A DNA stretch of 33,373 nucleotides, from contig NZ_AYWX01000002.1 in assembly GCF_000502875.1 (NCBI RefSeq), forward strand, positions 604,705-638,077, in the 5' to 3' direction. The DNA comes from Mesorhizobium sp. L2C084A000. Lineage in GTDB: Bacteria; Pseudomonadota; Alphaproteobacteria; Rhizobiales; Rhizobiaceae. Under the pieces are notes generated by a model, which worked only from the letters and a program-made list of their open reading frames with translations, was not told the origin of the DNA and made no database searches. The position numbers were made by a program, and so were the translations under genes. Below are positions 15,841 to 27,737 of this stretch, in pieces; position 1 is the first letter of the stretch; each line of letters starts with the position of its first letter.

Positions 15841-16677
15841 TCAGGAAAGCAACATTCGCCCGGCCGTGATCGCCAGGAAGAACGCAAAGGCAAGTTTCAG
15901 GTAGCGCGGATTGAGCGCGTGGGCGAGCCTTGCGCCCAAGGGTGCAAACAGAAAGCTCACCGGCGCTATGATGGCAACCGCCGGCAGGCTGACGTAACCC
16001 AGGCTGAGCGGAGGCCTGCCGGCGATTTCAAGACCCGACCAGATGAAGCCGGCCACTGCCGGAAGCGCGATAAGCAGGCCAAGCGCCGACGATGTGCCGA
16101 CGGCACGATGCACCGGAAAGGAAAAACTGGAAAGCGTCGGCACCGAGAGCGTGCCGCCGCCAATTCCCATCAGCGAAGAGACAAAGCCGATCACAGCAGC
16201 GATCGCGCGGTTGATCCAGCCGCTTTGCGGCAGGTGATCGGAGATCACGAGGTGCTTCGGCAGCGCCATGTTGACGGCCACCAGCAGGCCGACGACGCCG
16301 AAGACCAGCCGCAAGCCGGCGCCCGGGATGAATTTCGACATGATGCCGCCGACGAGGGCACTGGCGAAAATGGCCGGTCCCCACAGAGTGAGCAGAGGCC
16401 GATCGACATTGCCGCGCCTGTTGTGCGACCGCATCGACGAGATCGAGGTGGGGATGATGACCGCGAGCGAGGTCGCGACCGCCAGATGGCTGATCACAGC
16501 AGGCGAAAAGTGGAACAGGCTAAGCACCCAGAACAGCACCGGGACGATGACGATGCCGCCGCCGACCCCCAGCAGACCGGCGAGCACGCCGGAGGCCATT
16601 CCGGTCATGGCCAGGCCGGCGACCAGCATTGCAATCGTCAGCCCGTCGAAAACCGACGTGTCGAATCCGAAGTCCAC
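15841..16677 (-). CDS. TauE/SafE (DUF81) family membrane permease
   Basis: 278 residues with about eight hydrophobic segments and two family repeats, LAGLLGVGGGIVIVPVL near the N-terminus and SSLMGIGGGTLSVPTLS in the second half. The start is GTG at 16677 with AAGGA upstream; no ATG fits. The family carries small anions such as sulfite, sulfoacetate or organic acids, direction often unclear. It is last in line after the lactonase, aminotransferase and pyridoxal dehydrogenase genes, 125 bases from the latter. A role in moving 4-pyridoxate or another pathway acid is possible but only inferred from position. Confidence 0.85.
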   Translation of the reverse strand: MDFGFDTSVFDGLTIAMLVAGLAMTGMASGVLAGLLGVGGGIVIVPVLFWVLSLFHFSPAVISHLAVATSLAVIIPTSISSMRSHNRRGNVDRPLLTLWGPAIFASALVGGIMSKFIPGAGLRLVFGVVGLLVAVNMALPKHLVISDHLPQSGWINRAIAAVIGFVSSLMGIGGGTLSVPTLSSFSFPVHRAVGTSSALGLLIALPAVAGFIWSGLEIAGRPPLSLGYVSLPAVAIIAPVSFLFAPLGARLAHALNPRYLKLAFAFFLAITAGRMLLS

Positions 16678-16802
16678 CGTGATTTTTCCTTGATTGGCTA
16701 TTTGCGGCACGGCCTTGCGGGCACGGCCGCGCTCCCGCTGTTGCGACCCAAAAAATGCAGGTCGCCCAGAAGGGTCATAGCGTTTTTGGAATGCGCTTTT
16801 GG

Positions 16803-17561
<759 letters not shown>

Positions 17562-17582
17562 TCAATCCGTGGTGATGTCTGT

Positions 17583-18761
17583 TCAGGCGTCGGCGTCGAT
17601 CACGGCCAGCGCCGCGTCGATACCCTTGCCGATCGCCAGTTTCTGGCCGGCCGCGTTCATGGCGCCGCCAAGCGCCGTGAGCGCCGCGATCGCATAGATC
17701 GGCTGGGCGGTCGGACCCATGTGGCCGATGCGTGTCAGCTTGCCCAAGGTTTCGCCGCGGCCAGACGAAAACACCACGCCGTAGCGGGCGCGCGCGGCCT
17801 GGCGAAGCGCCTTCTCGTCGATGCCTTCGGGCGTGCGGACAGCGGTCGTGGTCGGCGACGCGATGCTGTCGCTGGCAGCCCAGATCGACAGACCCATCGC
17901 GGCAACGCCGGCGCGCATGGCCTTGGCGGTGAGTGCATGGCGCCCCCACACAGCCTCCGGTCCCTCATTGAGATAGAGGTCGAGCGCGACATCGAGCCCG
18001 TTGATCTCCGAGACCGACGGCGTGAATGGAAACGGCTTGTCCCGCGACCACGCATGCTCCCAGTCGACGATGCTGAGCATCGACGCGCGCGGCGCCAGAG
18101 GATTGGCCTTCATCTTGGCCCAGGCCCGCTCGCTGACACCCATCATCGTGAGGCCGGGAGGCGCGCCCAGGCATTTGTTCGGGCCAGTGACATAGATATC
18201 GGCCTTGCAATCCTCGGGATGCGTCTTCATGCCGCCAAAGGACGAGACGGCATCGACGATGAGGTAACCGCCATGGGCTGAGACCAGCGCGCCGATGGCG
18301 TCAATCGGATTGATGGTGCCGGACGGCGTGTCGTGGTGGCAGACGGAAACGACGGTGATCTCCGGATGCGCCTTCAGCATTGCCTCGACCGCCTGCGGAT
18401 CGATCGCCTCGTTGTAGGGCACCTCGATCTCGAGCAGATGTGGCGAATAGCGCTTCGCCCAATAGCCAAAGCCCTTGCCGTAGACTCCCGAGGCAAGGTT
18501 GAGCACGACATCGTCCGGCGTGATCAGCGAGGCCGCGGCGGCCTCCAGGCCAAGCACCGGCTCGCCATGCAGGATGACCGGCTTGTTCGACAGCCGCATC
18601 GCCTTTTGCGCCTTGTCGACCACACCCTCGTAAAAAAGCTGGAACGCCGGGTCGTAGTCGTAGAGCACCGTGCGACCGAGGCCGCGCAGCACTTCGGCAT
18701 AGGCGTTCACCGGCCCCGCGGTCAGGGTGATGACCGGATCGGCGTGTTCGAGATAGCGCAT
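17583..18761 (-). CDS. ppaT: Pyridoxamine-pyruvate aminotransferase
   Basis: 392 residues, fold type I class V aminotransferase family. The lysine that binds pyridoxal is K196 in VTGPNKCLGAPPG, equivalent to K197 of the M. loti enzyme (mlr6806), which from memory is one residue longer and nearly identical throughout. It converts pyridoxamine and pyruvate to pyridoxal and L-alanine. Unusually for the fold, pyridoxamine is a substrate and the enzyme does not need bound PLP. GGGAGA precedes the ATG. It begins 25 bases after the lactonase stop and feeds pyridoxal to the dehydrogenase encoded next. Confidence 0.95.
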   Translation of the reverse strand: MRYLEHADPVITLTAGPVNAYAEVLRGLGRTVLYDYDPAFQLFYEGVVDKAQKAMRLSNKPVILHGEPVLGLEAAAASLITPDDVVLNLASGVYGKGFGYWAKRYSPHLLEIEVPYNEAIDPQAVEAMLKAHPEITVVSVCHHDTPSGTINPIDAIGALVSAHGGYLIVDAVSSFGGMKTHPEDCKADIYVTGPNKCLGAPPGLTMMGVSERAWAKMKANPLAPRASMLSIVDWEHAWSRDKPFPFTPSVSEINGLDVALDLYLNEGPEAVWGRHALTAKAMRAGVAAMGLSIWAASDSIASPTTTAVRTPEGIDEKALRQAARARYGVVFSSGRGETLGKLTRIGHMGPTAQPIYAIAALTALGGAMNAAGQKLAIGKGIDAALAVIDADA

Positions 18762-18786
18762 CGTCTTGTCTCCCGATTGCAGGCGG

Positions 18787-21673
<2,887 letters not shown>

Positions 21674-21677
<4 letters not shown>

Positions 21678-23242
21678 GCGGCAAGTCCGATCATCAGGCG
21701 ACCGACCTTGGTGCGGGCGTCGTCGGCATTCTCGACGGTGCCGACCAAAGCTCCGTCGGCGATGACGGCGATGCGATCGCACATGCCAAGCAATTCCTCG
21801 AGGTCGGTGGAGATCAGCAGCACCGCAAGGCCACGCGCCGCCGTGTCGCGGATGCGCTGGCGCGACGCCAAAGTGTTGGCGAGATCGAGCCCGTAGGTCG
21901 GCTTGTTGAAGATCACCACCTTGGCGCCCTCAGCCAGTTCTCGCGCCAGAAGCACCTTCTGGATGTTGCCGCCGGACAGCCGCGCGACAGGCGCCTTCAG
22001 GCTCGGCGTACGCACATCATATTCGCGCACGAGCTGGGCGGCGCGCTTGTCGATCTCCGCGCGTTGCTCGACGCCGTTGCGCCAGAACGGAGCCGCGCCG
22101 ACCTGCTTGAGAAAGAAGTTGATCGAGACCGGGAAGGTTCCGACAGTGCCCTCGCCCAGCCTGTCGTCGGTCAGGTAGCGAAGGCCGCGCCGGCGGCGCT
22201 CGCCGACGCTCAGCGTCTCGATGGCGGCGCCTTCCAGCCGCACCGAGCCGCCGGCAGCTGTACGCTGGCCGGCCAGCGCTTCCGCCAGCTGCTTCTGGCC
22301 GTTGCCGTCGATGCCGGCTATGCCCAGGATCTCGCCCGGGCGGATGTCGAAGGAGATCGACGACAGGCCCGGTGCATTGTCCGTCGGTGCTACCGCCAGA
22401 TCCGTAACCTGAAGCAGCGGGGCCGCTTCTGCTCGGGCAGTGCGGACCGGACGCTCGACGGCTTCCGGATCATCCTTCTGCTTGCCGAACATCAATTCCA
22501 CGATCTCGGAGACGATCTCCTGTTCGCCCAGCGTGCGAAACCGCTCGGGCGGGATCTCTCCGACCTTGCGGCCAAGCTTCAGCACCGAGATGCGGTCGCC
22601 GAAGGCAGCCGCCTCCTTGAGCTTGTGGGTGATGAAGACGATCGCCAGGCCCTGCTCGACAAGGCGGCGCATCAGCGCGCCCAGTTCGTCGATACCTTTC
22701 GGCGTCAGCATGGAGGTGGACTCGTCAAGGATGAGCAGCCGGCTGTTGCGCAGCATCGCGCGCAGGATCTCGACCTGCTGCTGCTCACCGAGCGACAACT
22801 CCGATACCTTGGCTTGAAGCTTGACGGTGATGCCGAGCGTGCCGGTGATCTCGGCGACGCGCGCCGCCAGTTCCTCGGTCCTGGGGCGCTGCCACCACGG
22901 CCCGCCAAGCAGAAGGTTCTCCGCCACCGTCAGCGTCGGCACCAGCATCATGTGCTGGAATACGGTGCCGATGCCGAGTGCCAGCGCATGGCGCGGCGAG
23001 GTGATCGGCGTCGGTTTGCCGTCGACCAGTATGCGTCCTTCGTCCGGCTGCTGCAGGCCGGACAACATGCCGATCAATGTCGATTTTCCAGCGCCGTTCT
23101 CGCCCAGCAGCACATGCACTTCGCCCGGGCGGATCGACAGGTCGACGCTGTCATTGGCAACGATGCCGGGGAACCGTTTGGTCACGCCTTCAAGCGCGAC
23201 GATGTCGCGCCCGGCAACGGACGATGAAGAAAAACCGCTCAT
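21674..23242 (-). CDS. BMP-type ABC transporter ATP-binding protein (two domains)
   Basis: 522 residues with two nucleotide-binding domains. The first has Walker A GENGAGKST, signature LSLGEQQQVE and Walker B LLILDES, in place of the usual DEP. The second has a degenerate Walker A (DGNGQKQL, normal for this subfamily), signature LSGGNIQKV and a Walker B reading VVIFNKP, where the catalytic acidic residues are replaced. The first domain probably does the ATP hydrolysis. It resembles NupO/YufO-type ATPases. It is followed by the two permease genes with coupling overlaps and preceded by the binding protein gene. Confidence 0.92.
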
Positions 23243-23274
23243 GAAAGCCCAGCACCAAAAAAAACGGGAATCGT

Positions 23275-23303
23275 CCGGAGGGGTGAACGGATCACCCCTC
23301 CGG
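23275..23303 (-). terminator. Intercistronic hairpin between binding protein and ATPase genes
   Basis: CCGGAGGGGTGA and TCACCCCTCCGG make a perfect 12-bp stem with a 5-base loop. On the minus strand an eight-U run follows about 9 bases later. It lies within the operon, so it probably lowers or processes transcripts to give more binding protein than ATPase. Confidence 0.65.
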
Positions 23304-23321
23304 CAGTTGACCGTGATCGCC

Positions 23322-24350
23322 TTACTGGGCGACGCTGGTCATCAGTGCCCTGACGGCGGCCGCGTCATAGACCGGCTCGACCTTGATCTTGCCGGAAATG
23401 ACGTCCTCGCGCAGCGCCTGGATTTCCGTCCAGACATTGTCCGGGATCGCAGCGGTCTTCAGCAGCTTGACCGAGTCGTCCTTGAGGCCGATCGTATAGT
23501 GTTTGGTGCCGAACGTGTCGGCCTTCAGGTCGGCAATCATTGCCGCATAAACCGGCTCGATGTTCCACACCACCGACGACAGCAGGAAGCCCTTGTCGAT
23601 CGGTGACTTGTCGCCGATGACATCGATGAAATAGACCTTCCCGCCATCGGCTGCCTTGGTCGTCTCGACCGCCTGCAGCATGCCGAAGCTCGAACCGTTG
23701 CCCTGGCCGAAGATGATGTCGGCACCGGATGCGATCACGCTTTCGGTGACGCGCTTGCCGCCGGCCGCGTCGCTGTAGGCGGCAGGGCCGATCACCGCAT
23801 AGGTGATCTTGACGTCAGGGTTTTCCGCCTTCACGCCTTGTGCGAACGCCGCCGACTGCGAATTCCACGATGGCGGTTCGCCCGAGACGACGATGCCGAC
23901 CGACTTGGAACGCGACACCTTGGCGGCGAGACGGCCGGCGAGATAGGCACCCTCGTGGCCGCTCAGCGTGTAGTCGGCGACAAGGCCCTTCTCCAGGCCG
24001 GCTGGCGTGTCGACGATCGCCACCGGAACTTTCAATTCCTTGGCGATTTCGGGCGCCGAGGTGTTGTAGCCGCTGGCATGCGCGATCAGCAGGCTGGCGC
24101 CGTCGGAGGCAAGTTCCCGCAAGGTCGGACGAACGTCGCCATAGCCGAGACCCTGGGCCACGACCACTTCGACACCTGCGGCTTTGCCCGCCGCCTTGGC
24201 AGCGTCGATGCCTTGCTGGTTCCAGCCATAGTCCGTGCCTTCTTCGGGCGTCAGGATGGCGATCGACTTGACCTCGCCGGCAAGCGCGCCGCTCATCAAG
24301 ACACCGCTCAATATAACTGCACTTACACTGCTCTTGAGAATCTTTAACAT
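23322..24350 (-). CDS. BMP-family ABC transporter substrate-binding protein
   Basis: 342 residues from ATG 24350, chosen because AGAGGG precedes it and a clean signal peptide follows (MLKILKSSVSAVILSGVLMSGALAGE, cleavage after ALA). The mature part is a basic membrane protein (BMP/PnrA-like) domain with EEGTDYGWNQQGIDAA and IIFGQGNGSSFG. It has no lipobox cysteine, so it is probably free in the periplasm. Family members bind nucleosides and similar heterocycles. It is first in an operon leading to the two permeases, 4-pyridoxolactonase and aminotransferase. Pyridoxamine, pyridoxine or pyridoxal are inferred as ligands. Confidence 0.88.
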   Translation of the reverse strand: MLKILKSSVSAVILSGVLMSGALAGEVKSIAILTPEEGTDYGWNQQGIDAAKAAGKAAGVEVVVAQGLGYGDVRPTLRELASDGASLLIAHASGYNTSAPEIAKELKVPVAIVDTPAGLEKGLVADYTLSGHEGAYLAGRLAAKVSRSKSVGIVVSGEPPSWNSQSAAFAQGVKAENPDVKITYAVIGPAAYSDAAGGKRVTESVIASGADIIFGQGNGSSFGMLQAVETTKAADGGKVYFIDVIGDKSPIDKGFLLSSVVWNIEPVYAAMIADLKADTFGTKHYTIGLKDDSVKLLKTAAIPDNVWTEIQALREDVISGKIKVEPVYDAAAVRALMTSVAQ

Positions 24351-24365
24351 GTTACCCTCTCTGTT

Positions 24366-24381
24366 TTGATTTACCAATCAA
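24366..24381. promoter_or_regulatory. Palindrome in the leader of the BMP transporter operon
   Basis: TTGATT-TACC-AATCAA, a perfect 6-4-6 inverted repeat, 16 bases upstream of the binding protein start and in the gap to the divergent gene at 24451. Possible operator; its ACCAA core recalls the AACCAA boxes at 32120-32357. Confidence 0.4.
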
Positions 24382-24450
24382 CATTCTTATTGTTATTGCG
24401 CGAAAGCGAGATAGACTGCCTGCGAAATTTATATATGGAGCTCAGGCAAA

Positions 24451-24876
24451 GTGAAGATCCGTTATGCCCTTCCGGTGATGCTGGCGTTGTCGTCCTTCGC
24501 CAACGCGGTTGAGTTGCACCATGTCACCGTCCGCACCGGCACTGACGGGCTCGACATGGTTCCGTTGACGATTTCGAATGCGGGCAGCGAAGGCCTCTCC
24601 TGCAACGCCGACTTCGCCCACTGGTATTCAGCCGGGATCGCAACGATCGAGCCGGGCAAGAAGACCCGCGTCGAGCTCTGGTTCGATGCGAAGACCGGCA
24701 CGTTCACGATCCTCAACGACAAGCGCGAGAACCTGCCCGTCGAGCGGCTGTGGTGCGGTCTGGCGAGCCGGGCATATGCCACCCGCGTGCAGGTCACGCT
24801 CGACCGCGCCGATGCGGCGAAAGGCGAGCGTGATGTGTCCTGCGCCATCGCGCAGGACAGCCTGGTCTGCCGGTAG
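24451..24876 (+). CDS. Secreted protein of unknown function
   Basis: 141 residues from GTG 24451, with a signal peptide (MKIRYALPVMLALSSFANA, cleavage after ANA). The mature part is a predicted beta-rich domain with four cysteines (in LSCNAD, LWCGLA, VSCAIA and LVCR) that may form two disulfides in the periplasm. No known family was recognised. It is the only plus-strand gene in 17.5 kb and sits between the two ABC transporter operons, divergent from one and convergent with the other. No strong ribosome binding site is visible. Confidence 0.7.
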   Translation: MKIRYALPVMLALSSFANAVELHHVTVRTGTDGLDMVPLTISNAGSEGLSCNADFAHWYSAGIATIEPGKKTRVELWFDAKTGTFTILNDKRENLPVERLWCGLASRAYATRVQVTLDRADAAKGERDVSCAIAQDSLVCR

Positions 24877-24914
24877 GCGCTCATCGATCTTTCCGTTCGA
24901 ACACCGCGCGCCCC

Positions 24915-25925
24915 TTATTCTTTTGCCAGGAATGCGTCGGTGAAGACGTCGTCCGCCGACAGAGCCGCCTTGAGCACGCCCTGGTCCGTCAGCGTCTTTA
25001 GGGTCTCCTCCCACTGCGTCTTCGTCATCCAGCCGAGACCGTGTTCCTTGGTGTCGGGGCTGCTGAATGTCGAGGCGATGTCGGCGTTGATCTGCGCCAG
25101 CAGCACGTCCTTCTTGTCCGCATAGCCGGGCGCTGCCTTGGCCGTGATCTCGGCGGCCTCTTCCGGATGAGCCACGACATAGTCGAAGGCCTCCCTGTAC
25201 GCCTTGACGAAGCGGCGCACGACGTCCGGCTTGTCCTTGATCATCGCCTGCGAGGTGAACAGGCCCGAGCCATAGGCTTTCCACCCATGGTCCGCCCCCA
25301 TCATGATGCTGAGCGAGCCGGGGCCTCCGGCCTTCGCCTCCAGCTCGGGAACCTCCGCGTCGATATAGCCGACGACCGTCTGAACCCGGCCCAGCAGCAG
25401 ATAGCTTTCATAGGGAGGCGAGACGCTGTTCAGCGTCATGTCCTTTTCGGTCAGGCCATTGGCGGCCAGGAAGCCCTTGAAGAAGATGTAGGTGGAGCCA
25501 GCCGGATGAATGCCGATGGTCAGTCCCTTGAGGTCGGACGGCTTGGTGAGCTTCAGCGTCTTGGCCAGCGAAATGATCCCCAGCGGCGAGTGCTGATTGA
25601 CGGCCGCCAGCGCCACGACCGGGACATTCTGCGACCGTGCGACGGCAAGCGTGGGAAGATCGCCGAAGCCGAAATCCGCGTTCTCATTGCCCACCAGCCG
25701 CATCGCGTCCGGCGAGCCGGACCCCTTGCGGATCTCGGCCACATCGATGTCGTTCTTGGCGAAGAAGCCTTTTTCCTTGCCGACGAAAAACATGGCGTGA
25801 TTGCCGCGCACCACCCAGTCGAGCTGAACGTTGACCTTGTCCGCCGCCAGAGCAGCGTTGGAAAAACCGAGTGCTGCAACAAACGCCGCGAAGGTAGCGG
25901 CCTTGATAAGTGAGCGTCTCAGCAT
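24915..25925 (-). CDS. NMT1/THI5-like ABC transporter substrate-binding protein
   Basis: 336 residues with a signal peptide (MLRRSLIKAATFAAFVAALG and on, cleavage near ALA-AD, residue 27-28). The mature domain is of the SsuA/THI5 class: VNVQLDWVVRGNHAMFFVGKEKGFF, GSPDAMRLV, and a GLTIGIHPAGST loop. Such proteins bind thiamine pyrimidine precursors, taurine, sulfonates or aromatic acids. AGGGA precedes the ATG by 7 bases. It is third in an operon after the ATPase and permease genes. Position beside B6 enzymes suggests a pyridine or pyrimidine ligand; this is inference. Confidence 0.88.
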   Translation of the reverse strand: MLRRSLIKAATFAAFVAALGFSNAALAADKVNVQLDWVVRGNHAMFFVGKEKGFFAKNDIDVAEIRKGSGSPDAMRLVGNENADFGFGDLPTLAVARSQNVPVVALAAVNQHSPLGIISLAKTLKLTKPSDLKGLTIGIHPAGSTYIFFKGFLAANGLTEKDMTLNSVSPPYESYLLLGRVQTVVGYIDAEVPELEAKAGGPGSLSIMMGADHGWKAYGSGLFTSQAMIKDKPDVVRRFVKAYREAFDYVVAHPEEAAEITAKAAPGYADKKDVLLAQINADIASTFSSPDTKEHGLGWMTKTQWEETLKTLTDQGVLKAALSADDVFTDAFLAKE

Positions 25926-25964
25926 TTTTTGTTCCCTTTTATGAATTTGGTTGATCGAGCGGAC

Positions 25965-26780
25965 CTAGGACTGGCTGAATTTCGGCGCCCACGGCACCAC
26001 GATGCGTTCGAGGATTTCGGCGGCGTAGTAGAAGGCGATGCCAAGCACGGAAACGAGCAGCAGCGCTGCGAAGACCAGCGCCGTGTCGAGCTGGGTCGAA
26101 GCGAACTGGATGACGTAGCCGAGACCGTCCGACGCCCCGGCGAACTCACCGACGATGGCGCCGATCACGCTCAACGTGGCGGCGATCTTGGTTCCGGCCA
26201 TCAGGTTCGGCAGCGAATGCGGAACACGGATCCTGAACAGGATCTGCGTCGGGCTGGCTCCGACGGAATTCATCAGCGACAGCAGCGAGCGGTCGACCGA
26301 TTGCATGCCCGCCAGCATCGACAGTGTCACCGGGAAGAAGGCGATGACCAGGATGAGGCCGATCTTGGGCGCCAGCCCATAGCCGAACCAGAGGATGAAG
26401 ATCGGCGCGAGCGCGACTTTCGGCACGTTCTGGAACAGCACCACCAGTGGATACAGCGCGCGTCCCAGCCAGTCGAAGCGCACGATGACCAGCGCAATGG
26501 CAATGCCGACCACGACCGAGACCAGGAAGCCGAACAGGATCTCGCCCGCGGTCACCAGCGTCGCTTGCATCAGCGTGCCCCATTGCGCCACCAGCGACTT
26601 CGCGATCTCGGACGGGGCGGGAATGATGAAGGCGGATATGGCAAAGATCCGCACGGCGGCTTCCCACGCCACGATCGTCACCAGCAGCAGGATGACCGCC
26701 GGTAGCCAACTGCCGGTCGCCGCACTCCAGCTGGAGGCGAGGCGCGGCTCGGGAAGGTCCGTGATGGGTTGGTCGCTCAA
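25965..26780 (-). CDS. SsuC/TauC-type ABC transporter permease
   Basis: 271 residues from TTG 26780, which overlaps the ATPase stop (TTGA); no in-frame ATG gives a complete first helix. About six membrane segments, with the cytoplasmic EAA loop around MNSVGASPTQILFRIRVPHSLPN (about 175-197) that contacts the ATPase. It ends 39 bases before the binding protein start. It forms one importer with the genes on both sides. Confidence 0.9.
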   Translation of the reverse strand: MSDQPITDLPEPRLASSWSAATGSWLPAVILLLVTIVAWEAAVRIFAISAFIIPAPSEIAKSLVAQWGTLMQATLVTAGEILFGFLVSVVVGIAIALVIVRFDWLGRALYPLVVLFQNVPKVALAPIFILWFGYGLAPKIGLILVIAFFPVTLSMLAGMQSVDRSLLSLMNSVGASPTQILFRIRVPHSLPNLMAGTKIAATLSVIGAIVGEFAGASDGLGYVIQFASTQLDTALVFAALLLVSVLGIAFYYAAEILERIVVPWAPKFSQS

Positions 26781-27607
26781 GACGCGCCTCCCGGCTGATG
26801 GCTGGAGCGCAGCATGGTTCGCAACTGGACCACCAGCCTGACGAACTCCGGATCTTCGCTGACCGACAGGTCGCGTGGATAAGGCAGCGCAATGTCGAGG
26901 CTCTCGGTGATCCGCCCGGGCTTGATCCCCAGCACGTGCACATGGCGCGACAGATGGATGGCCTCGTCGATGGAATGGGTGACGAGCACGATCGTCTTGC
27001 CGGTACGCTGCCAGATTTCCAGCAGCGACTGCCCCATCGAATCGCGGGTGATGGCGTCGAGCGCGCCGAACGGTTCGTCCATCAGCAGCACCGCCGGATC
27101 GAGCGCCAGGGCCCGTGCGATGGCGACCCGTTGCCGCATGCCGCCCGACAGTTCGTTTGGGCGCTTGTGGGCGCTGTCGCCCAGCCCCACCAGTTCCAGC
27201 ATCTCCTGCCCGCGCGCCCGCAAATCCGAGCGCGACAGCGACTTGTCGGCGATGCCGAGCAGCAGCGACGCATTGTCGACGGCGTTCTTCCAGGGGAGCA
27301 GGTTGGCGTCCTGAAAGACGAGGCCGATCATACACTTGCGCGCCGCCTCGACCGGTGCGAGCCCGGCGATCGCAACGCTGCCCTGGGTCGGCTGCACCAG
27401 CCCGGCCAGCACCTTGAGCAAGGTGCTCTTGCCGCAACCGGAAGGGCCGATAAGGGAGACAAACGACCCCTTCGGCACAGAGAGATCGATGTTGCTGAGG
27501 ATCAACTGCCGGGCGATGACCACCGAAACGCCCTTGGCGGAGATCAGATTGTCATGGCGGATATGGGCCGGCCTGTCACCGGCGGCTCGAATGGTTTCAA
27601 TGCGCAT
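26777..27607 (-). CDS. SsuB/TauB-type ABC transporter ATP-binding protein
   Basis: 276 residues from ATG 27607; longer forms are open but start with a low-complexity basic stretch. Walker A GPSGCGKST (54-62), Q-loop VFQDANLLPW (about 97-106), signature LSGGMRQRV (153-161), Walker B VLLMDEP (173-179) and the switch His in VLVTHSIDEA are all present. It is the energiser of the NMT1-type importer. A gap of 130 bases separates it from the FHMPC dehydrogenase gene upstream, so it may be read from the same transcript or from its own promoter. Confidence 0.93.
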   Translation of the reverse strand: MRIETIRAAGDRPAHIRHDNLISAKGVSVVIARQLILSNIDLSVPKGSFVSLIGPSGCGKSTLLKVLAGLVQPTQGSVAIAGLAPVEAARKCMIGLVFQDANLLPWKNAVDNASLLLGIADKSLSRSDLRARGQEMLELVGLGDSAHKRPNELSGGMRQRVAIARALALDPAVLLMDEPFGALDAITRDSMGQSLLEIWQRTGKTIVLVTHSIDEAIHLSRHVHVLGIKPGRITESLDIALPYPRDLSVSEDPEFVRLVVQLRTMLRSSHQPGGAS

Positions 27608-27737
27608 GGCTTGTCGCCCCGCGCGCTTTCGTCGGCCGCAGCCACGCCGTCTTGATGGCGAAGGCACCCTTCACACAAACAGCCGACCGGTGGAACTCCT
27701 CGAACCGGCCTGCCCTCTGCGCACCGTTTGACATTAG

